DNA from: a virus
Virus record (IMG/VR): IMGVR_UViG_3300028008_000123
Coordinates: 1 to 21,760 of that record
Length of the DNA stretch: 21,760 nucleotides
Reading direction: 5' to 3' (one strand)
Part shown: positions 7,321 through 13,900 of the stretch, piece by piece
Numbering within the stretch: the first letter of the stretch is position 1
How the letters are laid out: each line of letters starts with the position of its first letter
Notes under the pieces: model-generated
Told to the model about the DNA's origin: nothing
What the model saw: the letters and a program-made list of their open reading frames with translations, nothing else
Databases searched by the model: none
Position numbers and translations under genes: made by a program

Positions 7321-7530
7321 GCGCTGTCAAGCGGTAACAGCTACAAATACAAAGTGGCGGCAAACCCGACCATGCCGAATGCAGGACAGGAATGCAAGAG
7401 CGGATACACAGCATGGGACGGTACAGCAGATATTACAGCGGCAACAGGTCAGAAAATTGTTGTTGTCGAGGTAGACGCAGATAACCGCTGTGTTGGGGCA
7501 GGTATGACAGTAGTAACTGCCGCAGAATAG
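7261..7530 (+). CDS. Small beta-rich capsid-associated domain (probable -1 frameshift extension of the capsid protein)
   Basis: An 89-residue reading frame (92 if TTG 7252 is used) begins at the capsid stop and lies in the -1 frame relative to it. It reads TVTSVAGSTSGSTKITVEPA, then GNSYKYKVA, SGYTAWDGTADITAATGQKI and VVVEVDADNRCVGAGMT, an alternating hydrophobic and polar pattern typical of a small beta-sandwich like those that decorate capsids. The only starts near the front are TTG codons (7252, 7261). The nearest ribosome binding site, CGGAG (7246-7250), lies in a potential stem. I therefore favour production by frameshifting as a 380-residue capsid fusion, with coupled reinitiation as the alternative. 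It may be displayed on the capsid surface. Confidence 0.65.
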   Translation: MTVTSVAGSTSGSTKITVEPALSSGNSYKYKVAANPTMPNAGQECKSGYTAWDGTADITAATGQKIVVVEVDADNRCVGAGMTVVTAAE

Positions 7531-7540
7531 AGGTGAATAT

Positions 7541-7945
7541 ATGCCACGGATAGATGTAGATTATCAATACTACGTTGATGTTTTTAAGGGAGACACCCTT
7601 ACGGAGGCTGACTTTAAAAAACACAGCCGCCGGGCTGAATTGATGGTGAACCGGATGACATACGGCAGAATCCATGAATTTGAACTGCGTCCTGGTGATT
7701 CAGAAGCTGTGAAGGCTGCCATATGCGCTGTAGCCGAAATTTTAGCCGAGGACCACCGGCAGAAAGAAATGACTGGCGGGCGATTGGTAAAGAGTGTCAA
7801 TACCGACGGAGAATCCGTGACATATGCGGACATCCCCGACAATCGGCCACCAGAAGAGGCACTATACAGTAAATGCTGTTCTGAAGCCCGTCTTTACCTG
7901 GAAGACACGACACTCTTATATCCGGGGGTGTACTATGATTATTAA
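7541..7945 (+). CDS. Head-tail connector (adaptor) protein
   Basis: A 134-residue protein directly after the capsid genes, the usual place for the SPP1 gp15/HK97 gp6-like adaptor that docks on the portal ring. It is mostly helical: ADFKKHSRRAELMVNRMTYGRI, then SEAVKAAICAVAEILAEDHRQKE and YSKCCSEARLYLEDTTLLYPGV. These are the recurring helices of the family, with a loop holding the VNTDGESVTYAD-like segment. AGAGGTGAATAT provides the ribosome binding site for ATG 7541. Its 3' end overlaps the next gene by 11 bases, fitting equimolar, coupled synthesis of connector proteins. Confidence 0.8.
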   Translation: MPRIDVDYQYYVDVFKGDTLTEADFKKHSRRAELMVNRMTYGRIHEFELRPGDSEAVKAAICAVAEILAEDHRQKEMTGGRLVKSVNTDGESVTYADIPDNRPPEEALYSKCCSEARLYLEDTTLLYPGVYYDY

Positions 7946-8348
7946 CGCAGAGGTGACCATATATAACCGCAAGGTGAATCCGGATACGCGGAAAATAGAG
8001 TATTTCGGGCATATATCTCCTTGCCATTATTACTGCGAAAATAAGGTGATAACGGGCGATAAAGGAGAAGGTGGCCTAAAGCATGCTGATGTATTTAAAA
8101 TCCGGATTCCGGCCGAATATCTTGACGGTTATGTGCCGCCGGATGAGTATGTGAAGCTGCCGTACAGCAATGATATGGCTGCGTGGACAGTGGACAAGGA
8201 AGACTTATTCATCTTAGGTAGACATGACCTGCGGATAAAAGGGGTTAGTGATCTGCAGAAGACGCACAGGCCATATGGCTGTATAGATAACTATGGGGAT
8301 AACCGCAAAGGCGGAATCCCCCATATAAGATTTGGAGGTTGTAAGTAA
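7935..8348 (+). CDS. Probable head closure/stopper-position protein (DUF6751-like)
   Basis: A 137-residue protein starting MIINAEVTIYNRKVNPDTRK. This opening and the position between the adaptor and the minor capsid/tail completion genes match small phage proteins I remember as DUF6751, and the slot where SPP1-like phages encode the head closure protein. The sequence looks beta-rich, with FKIRIPAEY, YVKLPYSND and DLFILGRHDLRIKGV. ATG 7935 is chosen because GGGGGTG lies just upstream and homologous proteins begin this way; the frame stays open further left but only as an out-of-frame overlap with the adaptor. Function is inferred mainly from gene order. Confidence 0.7.
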   Translation: MIINAEVTIYNRKVNPDTRKIEYFGHISPCHYYCENKVITGDKGEGGLKHADVFKIRIPAEYLDGYVPPDEYVKLPYSNDMAAWTVDKEDLFILGRHDLRIKGVSDLQKTHRPYGCIDNYGDNRKGGIPHIRFGGCK

Positions 8349-8674
8349 TGGGACAGTCTAAATTTGTACTTAGGATGGACCCTGCAGATAAGATTTTATT
8401 AAAACGTAAGATGGGCGACAACGGGCAGGCCCAGCTTTTTTTATCAAAGAATTTTGCAGATAAGTCACTTCCTTATGTCCCCCGGTTGACAGGGGCATTA
8501 AGGGACAGTGCCAGGGTTAACCCGAAAAGTGTTTCGTGGAATACGCCGTATGCAAGAAGACAGTTTTATGAGCACAAAAGTAAAAGTATGTGGCATATAA
8601 AAATGTGGCGTGACAGGGGAAAGGAAATCGTGGATAGCGTAGCACAGTTTTGCGATTGCAGGGTTAAGAGATGA
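8348..8674 (+). CDS. Minor capsid protein (Minor_capsid_2-like)
   Basis: A 108-residue protein whose ATG overlaps the preceding stop as TAATG, with TTGGAGG upstream. Visible family features are the acidic-basic start (MDPADKILLKRKMGDNGQAQ), the central VPRLTGALRDSARV motif and the aromatic, basic end (WNTPYARRQFYEHKSKSMWHIKMWRDRGKEI). The TGALRDS segment and following YARRQYY-like stretch are characteristic of phage tail-completion/minor capsid proteins (PF11114) and of HK97 gp10-like proteins in general. It probably sits at the head-tail joint. Confidence 0.8.
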   Translation: MGQSKFVLRMDPADKILLKRKMGDNGQAQLFLSKNFADKSLPYVPRLTGALRDSARVNPKSVSWNTPYARRQFYEHKSKSMWHIKMWRDRGKEIVDSVAQFCDCRVKR

Positions 8675-9105
8675 GTATTATTGAGTCAATCAGAGATTTT
8701 ATAGCAACCTGCCCGTTTATTGAGGAGCTGGATACCATGTTTCCGCCCGTAAATGTGGATAAGCTGGAGTCTGACCCGTCTTACAGCGTCGAAAGTGTTC
8801 CTTCCGACCCAATTGTGAAAAGGTGCATTAACGGGGACAGTATCCGCAGGGTGACTTTTTATCTGTGCTCCAGAAACCTTTATGGGGCAGAGGAGAACCT
8901 GGACACCAGTCAGTTTTATGAGAACTTTGCTGATTGGCTGGAGGATTGTACCAGGACAAAATGTCTTCCCGTATTAGGAGATGGGCAGACAGCGAGGGCA
9001 ATAAAAGCAAATACGCACGGATACATCAATGATAGTGAGGCAACATATGCCCAGTATCAGATCCAGTGCGAATTACAATATTATCAAAAAAGAAAGGTAG
9101 GATAA
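8671..9105 (+). CDS. Minor capsid/tail terminator protein (Minor_capsid_3-like)
   Basis: A 144-residue protein that overlaps the previous stop as ATGA. Recognisable elements are IRDFIATCPFIEE, the SYSVESVPSDPIVKRCINGDSIRRVTFYLCSR region and the C-terminal TAEYQIQCELQYYQ-like strand. These fit the Minor_capsid_3 family (PF12691), in older annotations sometimes mislabelled as chloramphenicol acetyltransferase. By gene order it occupies the tail terminator slot directly before the major tail protein, capping the tail tube at the head end. It is part of a tightly packed run of four overlapping connector genes. Confidence 0.8.
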   Translation: MSIIESIRDFIATCPFIEELDTMFPPVNVDKLESDPSYSVESVPSDPIVKRCINGDSIRRVTFYLCSRNLYGAEENLDTSQFYENFADWLEDCTRTKCLPVLGDGQTARAIKANTHGYINDSEATYAQYQIQCELQYYQKRKVG

Positions 9106-9107
9106 GC

Positions 9108-9662
9108 ATGAGAAGATTGGATTTACAGAGGTTTGCGGACACTGAAGCAGTGCAGCGGTATCAGGAGGCATTGTATATCAATGTCGGCGCTGCAGGCGCG
9201 GCCGCAACATACGAACTGTTCGGAACCGGTGTGACCAAAGCTGATGAGAGCTTTGACACGAAAACTAAAGAGAGCCGCTACATCAACCAGAAATCTACAT
9301 CTCAGAGTATTACGGGATATGGGTATTCCATTGGCTATGAATATGAGAATATCCCGTCCGAAAAGGCCGTCAAGATGATTGATTCTGTGGCAAAAAAGGA
9401 GAAAGTAGGCTCTGAAGCGGAGACAGACCTTGTGGTCGTATCCCTGTACATGGAAAAAGAAGAAAGCAAGGGGTATCCGGCAAGAAAAAGGAGAGTGACC
9501 ATCTCCCCGGATTCCAATTCCGATAACGACGGAACTATGGTAGGTTCCGGCAGCCTCCTGGGCAAAACAGACTGGGAGTATGGCTTCTTTGATGTGGAGA
9601 AAAAGGCGTTTACTGCAGACGCCACAGCTGCGGCAAAATTTGATGTGTCGGCGGGAAATTAG
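9108..9662 (+). CDS. Major tail (tube) protein, short form, with L27-like Prp cleavage motif
   Basis: A 184-residue protein in the tail tube slot between the tail terminator and tail chaperones. Typical phrases are KSTSQSITGYGYSIGYEYENIPSEK, TDLVVVSLYMEKEE and DSNSDNDGTMVGSGSLLGKTDWEYGFFD. It starts MRRLDLQRFADTE, matching S. aureus L27 (MLKLNLQFFA...) in register at M1, L4, L6, Q7, F9 and A10. The phage Prp-like protease could therefore cut after F9. ATG 9108 is set by AAAGGTAGGA upstream; extending left to 9066 would run into the previous gene. The final codons GGA AAT TAG hold a canonical -1 slippery site, so a 217-residue long form is expected too. Confidence 0.92.
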   Translation: MRRLDLQRFADTEAVQRYQEALYINVGAAGAAATYELFGTGVTKADESFDTKTKESRYINQKSTSQSITGYGYSIGYEYENIPSEKAVKMIDSVAKKEKVGSEAETDLVVVSLYMEKEESKGYPARKRRVTISPDSNSDNDGTMVGSGSLLGKTDWEYGFFDVEKKAFTADATAAAKFDVSAGN

Positions 9663-9700
9663 TTGGTGCTCCGGTAACAACGGCAGCCGAAGCACCGACT
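9653..9700 (+). promoter_or_regulatory. Candidate -1 programmed frameshift signal at the end of the major tail gene
   Basis: G_GGA_AAT (9653-9659) is a canonical X_XXY_YYZ heptamer in the right phase, directly followed by the zero-frame stop TAG (9660-9662). AGTTGGTGCT (9661-9670) pairs with AGCACCGACT (9691-9700) over 10 positions with a single G-U. The strong inner six pairs start 5 bases after the heptamer. After slippage the -1 frame stays open to TAG at 9758-9760. Confidence 0.82.
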
Positions 9701-9760
9701 AAAGTGGCCGTAAATAAAGTAGCTATAGAGACCGCAAAAAGTGAGGCTGGGACTGAATAG
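9659..9760 (+). CDS. -1 frameshift extension of the major tail protein (33 codons)
   Basis: In the -1 frame the tail gene continues for 33 codons, LVGAPVTTAAEAPTKVAVNK and then VAIETAKSEAGTE, to TAG. The extension has no start codon or ribosome binding site of its own, and it fills the otherwise empty 125 bases between the tail protein stop and the next gene. It is rich in Ala, Thr, Val, Lys and Glu and looks flexible. Fused to the tube protein it gives a 217-residue minor form. Two-form tail tube proteins made by frameshifting are known in SPP1 and Listeria phage PSA, both +1; here the geometry is -1. Confidence 0.78.
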   Translation, partial: LVGAPVTTAAEAPTKVAVNKVAIETAKSEAGTE

Positions 9761-9772
9761 TCCTGGCCTTTT
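9744..9772 (+). terminator. Hairpin with weak terminator features overlapping the end of the tail extension
   Basis: AGGCTGGGAC (9744-9753) pairs with GTCCTGGCCT (9760-9769) over ten positions with two G-U pairs, loop TGAATA, then only four T (9769-9772). It spans the stop of the -1 extension. It may lower transcription into the chaperone and tape measure genes, which are needed in fewer copies than tail tube protein. Confidence 0.5.
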
Positions 9773-9787
9773 ACGGAGGTAGAGGAA

Positions 9788-10138
9788 ATGCAGGTAAATT
9801 TTGACACGCTTAACTTTGATGCAACAGATGCGGACACCCTGCAAAAGTATCTTGATGCAATGCAGATCGTTTCAGAAAAGGCGAATAGGCTTGATAAAGA
9901 CGCTCCGCAGCCAAAACAGTATCAGTATCTTTGCGAGACTGTTAAAACATGTTTCGATGATATATTCGGGGCTGGCACTGGAGAAAAAATCTGTGGGGCC
10001 AACAACTCTCTAAGAGCCTGCACAAATGCGCTTAGAGAACTGGTAGAAGAATATAATCACCAGATGAGCGAACAGAAGAGAGCGAATGAAGCGCTCATTG
10101 CGGAAATGGAAACTGGGAAGGCTGTTGATACAGAGTGA
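9788..10138 (+). CDS. Tail assembly chaperone (gpG position, DUF6673-like)
   Basis: A 116-residue protein between the major tail protein and the Gp15-like gene, the place of the first tail assembly chaperone. Chaperones of this class coat the tape measure protein during tail assembly. Sequence features are an acidic start (FDTLNFDATDADTLQKYLDAM), a basic-aromatic centre (CETVKTCFDDIFGAGTGEKICG) and a helical end (EEYNHQMSEQKRANEALIAEM). The DDIFGAGTGEKI-like motif resembles DUF6673. GGAGGTAGAGGAA provides the ribosome binding site. The stop overlaps the next start as GTGA. No slippery site is present for a G/GT-type fusion. Confidence 0.72.
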   Translation: MQVNFDTLNFDATDADTLQKYLDAMQIVSEKANRLDKDAPQPKQYQYLCETVKTCFDDIFGAGTGEKICGANNSLRACTNALRELVEEYNHQMSEQKRANEALIAEMETGKAVDTE

Positions 10139-10734
10139 GATTAACAGAACAGCTTCCAGTAACTGTAGAAATTGCGGGAGAAGCATATGCAATCAAAACG
10201 GATTTTAGAGATATCCTCCGTTATGATGAGACTATTAGGGGACAGAGTGATGGAGAAGCGGTATTAAAGGCCATAAACATGCTTTTGGGAGAAGAGGTGC
10301 TACGCAAACCAAATATGAGAGCTGACGATATAGCAGAGGCGATCGGATGGTTTGTCAAATGCGGGGATATCAACAAAAAGAATACTCTCCCGCGTGCTGT
10401 ACTGGGCCTTAACAATGCGGTACCTATGGATTTTGGCACGGATTCCGCTTTGATTTATACCGCCTTCCTACAGACATACGGGCTTGATCTGTATGATATC
10501 CCATATCTGCACTGGTGGAAATTTAATTGGATGCTGGAGGACATTTCTCCTTCGTGCCGTCTGTCAAAGGTAATTGAGTACCGGACGATAGATACGAAAA
10601 ACAAAAATCTGTCCAAGGAACAGAAGAAAGCTTATGCGGCCTTACAGCGGTATTTCCGTGTCCAGGAAAAGAAATCTGAAGAAGATGATGCCATAGTACA
10701 GGCACTCCTGGAAGGGAGGGACCCATTTGGATAA
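10135..10734 (+). CDS. Bacteriophage Gp15-like tail assembly protein
   Basis: A 199-residue protein of the Phage_Gp15 family (PF06854). It starts MRLTEQLPVTVEIAGEAYAI followed by KTDFRDILRYDETI, with HWWKFNWMLEDISPSCRLSKVIEYRTID-like text in the middle and a charged C-terminus with KNLSKEQKKAYAALQRYF. The WWKFNWML segment followed by a YR motif is the clearest family mark. It acts with the preceding gene in tail assembly around the tape measure. The GTG start overlaps the previous stop (GTGA), so translation is probably coupled. Its own stop overlaps the start of a tiny zinc-ribbon gene. Confidence 0.85.
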   Translation: MRLTEQLPVTVEIAGEAYAIKTDFRDILRYDETIRGQSDGEAVLKAINMLLGEEVLRKPNMRADDIAEAIGWFVKCGDINKKNTLPRAVLGLNNAVPMDFGTDSALIYTAFLQTYGLDLYDIPYLHWWKFNWMLEDISPSCRLSKVIEYRTIDTKNKNLSKEQKKAYAALQRYFRVQEKKSEEDDAIVQALLEGRDPFG

Positions 10735-10879
10735 AGACAAGAAGCGCATAAAGATTGTGTGCCCTTATTGCGGATATAAAATGCCCATAGCTTATGACCC
10801 GGCAAGGGTTATTTGCCAGGGTGTATACATCCAATGCAAGGGCCGAAAGTGCAAAAAAGAATTTGAAATAAGGATTTAA
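10727..10879 (+). CDS. Small zinc-ribbon (Com-like) protein
   Basis: A 50-residue frame runs from TTG 10727 to TAA 10877-10879, overlapping the Gp15-like gene by 8 bases. GGGAGGG lies 7 bases upstream, an excellent ribosome binding site. The peptide has CPYCG (C12, C15), C30, and CKGRKC (C37, C42), giving two Cys pairs plus one extra Cys, and ends EFEIRI. This is the pattern of a small zinc ribbon such as the Mu Com protein, which regulates translation of a neighbouring gene. In this slot, between the chaperones and the tape measure, it might regulate or chaperone the tape measure, but that is inference. Confidence 0.75.
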   Translation: MDKDKKRIKIVCPYCGYKMPIAYDPARVICQGVYIQCKGRKCKKEFEIRI

Positions 10880-10934
10880 GTGTCAAGTAGAGCCATTACG
10901 AGCCGATGACGCTTGCGAAAGGCAGGTGGGATTA

Positions 10935-13900
10935 TTGGCTGATGGCAAAATTACGATTGAAACAAGTATAGATAATGCTGGGGCGCTAAAAGACCTTAAA
11001 AAGCTGACAAGTAACGTCAGCCAACAGGGTAATGCGGCAGCAGGGGCGGCGTCCAGTGCTTTTAGTAAGATTGGTTCCGCCGCAAAGCATTCGGCGGCAA
11101 TCGCAGTAACGGCCCTTGCTGGTGTAGGGACGGCTGTCGCGGCGGCTGGTGGGCTAGCCGTAAAAGTTGGTTCTGATTTCGAGGCTGCCATGTCAAAAGT
11201 AGCCGCTGTTTCTGGTGCGACCGGGACAGACCTTAGCAAACTGACCGAAAAAGCTAAGGAGATGGGAGCGAAAACAAAATTCTCTGCTTCGGAAGCCGCT
11301 GAAGCCATGAATTATATGGCAATGGCCGGTTGGAAAACAGAGGAAATGCTGAATGGTGTAGAAGGTATCATGAATCTGGCGGCGGCGTCAGGAGAGGATT
11401 TGGCGTCTACATCTGATATTGTGACGGATGCATTGAGTTCGTTCGGATTACAGGCCAGTGACAGCGGGCATTTTGCTGATATCCTTGCAGCAGCGTCCAG
11501 TAATGCGAATACCAATGTTGCCATGATGGGCGAAACATTTAAGTATGCAGCGTCTGTTGCCGGTGCAATGGGGTATACTGCGGAAGATACAGCCCTTGCA
11601 ATTGGGCTGATGGCAAATAGAGGTATAAAAGCAAGTCAAGCGGGTACTGCACTCCGGAGTATCATGACAAGACTTGCAAAGCCAACAAAAGAGACTCAGG
11701 GAGCCATGAACAAGCTTAGTATCTCCCTGACGGATTCTGAGGGCAATATGAAGTCCCTGGATACTATCATGCAGGATCTGCGTGAGGGATTTTCTGGATT
11801 AAGTGAGGAAGAAAAAGCGGCTACTGCGGCAGCATTAGGCGGCCAGGAGGCAATGTCTGGTCTGCTGGCTATTGTAGGAGCCTCCCCAGAAGAATATGAA
11901 AAACTGCAAAGCGCCATTGCAAATTGTGACGGTACTGCTGAGAGAATGGCAGAAACCATGCTGGACAATCTTCAGGGAAGTCTAACCATTCTCAAATCCT
12001 CTCTGGAAGGTCTGGGAATCGAAGTATACGAGAGTATGCAGGAGCCTTTAAAGAATGCTGCAGATAACGGGATTGCGGACGTCAACAGACTCACAGAGGC
12101 TTTTAAGCAGGGCGGATTTGATGCTGCTGTCGAAGAGGCAGGAGACATACTGGCAGGACTTGCTACGAAGGTAGCACAATCAGCCCCAAAGATGATAGAC
12201 GCCTCAGTTTCCGTAGTTAAATCCTTTGTAAAAGGTATTGGCAAAAACAAGATGCAGCTTAAAGTTGCTGCGGATGATATCGTCAAATCTCTGTGTAACG
12301 GATTGGTAAAGCTCCTTCCGAAGGAAATGCAGAAACCTGCAAAGAAAGCCCTGGATTCTCTCGTAAGGACATTCAAGTCGGGGACTAAAAACCTCTTGAG
12401 CGTTGCACAGTCAGTTTTAAACGCTGTAGGTGCAGTGTTTAAAAGGCTGGGTGGGAATATGGATGACATTATCCCTACTGTTGTCAGCATTGTGGCGGCC
12501 TTTAAAACTTTCAAAGCCGTTACCGGTCCGGTGTCATCCGTTGTAAGCGTTATCACCAAATTAACAGGAGCCGCAAAAGGAGCAGGTCTTGCTACCACTG
12601 CCCTGAATGCTATTATGGCTGCAAACCCTGCGACCCTGATTGCCGGTGCCATTGCCCTACTTGTAGGCGGATTGGCTGCGTATGCACTCACGGCAGGTCG
12701 TGCGGATGAACAGCAGAGTGCCTTTAATGAGCGAATGGATAAGCTGGGAGCATCCATAGAAAAGAACCAAAATGCAATAGATCAGCTCGGGGAATCCATG
12801 AAGGATACCAGTTCTTCTATTGACGCATCAGCAGCACCTGTTGAACGTTTGCGAGGAAAATTATCTGAGGCATTTGACGAAACCGGTCACGTAAAAGAGG
12901 GGTGCGAGGATCTGGCCACATCCATCCTTAATCAGCTTAACGATGCGATGGGGACCAGTTACCACATTACATCTGAAGGCTTTATTGCAGATAATGACGA
13001 AGTTAAGCAATCATTACAAGATGTCAATACAACAATTGATGAATATGTACGCAATATAAAAAGCAAAGCATTATCTGAGGCGGCGTCTGGAAATTATACT
13101 GAAGCGATAAGAAATCAAGCAGATGCGCAGAAAGACTTAACAGATGCACAAAAAGAATATCAGAAAAGCTATGATGAATTAATTAAAGTTGATAAACAGT
13201 GGCGTGACGGTTTGGCCGATGATGATGCGTACGGCAAGGCACAAGAAAACTTAAAAAATACTACAAAAAAATTAACAGATGCAAGTCAAGCTGCTACTGA
13301 AGCCGACACAGTGGTAAAAGGCTTGGATAGTATTATGGATACCCTTGGAGAAGGTAGCCCTGAAAGTATACAAAAGGCAATGGATGCATATGCGAAGTTA
13401 CCTATTGAATCAGAAAAGGCTGCAAAGGGAGTAGCAGTAAGCGAACAAATGATTCAAGACGCACTTTCATCGACGGATTATAGTAAGATGGCAGAAGGCT
13501 TTCAATTGGCGGTAATGCAAATTGAAAAATCCGGAGGAGAAATACCTAAAAGTTTACAAGAATCAATTGTCAAAGCAGTTAATAACTTTGATAAATTAGG
13601 AACTGAAGGGAAAGAATCTGTTGCAAATTCTATGCGTCTGTTAATGGACGCAATGAAAGACAAAGTGCCCGAATTTGCTGATGTTGCGAATCTGACATCC
13701 GAGGAAATAATACAGACATTTGGAAAATACCTGAAAGACAGCGGCGCTCTTGGCGATATCGGAACAGAGGCTCTGGACAAGATGATGAAAAGCATGGAAT
13801 CTGCGGACGCCACATCTGTGCCGAATAAAAAGGGAAAAGAAGTCACTGAGACCGCCGCACAGTCTATGCGGAATGGTTACGATGTCATTAATACTGCATC

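Noticed and set aside
10100-10140. Possible lambda G/GT-type -1 frameshift between the two tail assembly chaperone genes.
   Set aside because: The second gene is in the -1 frame, but that frame has a TGA at 10126-10128, so slippage would have to occur between there and the zero-frame stop at 10136, where no slippery heptamer exists. The GGGAAGG nearby does not fit X_XXY_YYZ. A GTGA stop-start overlap explains the arrangement.
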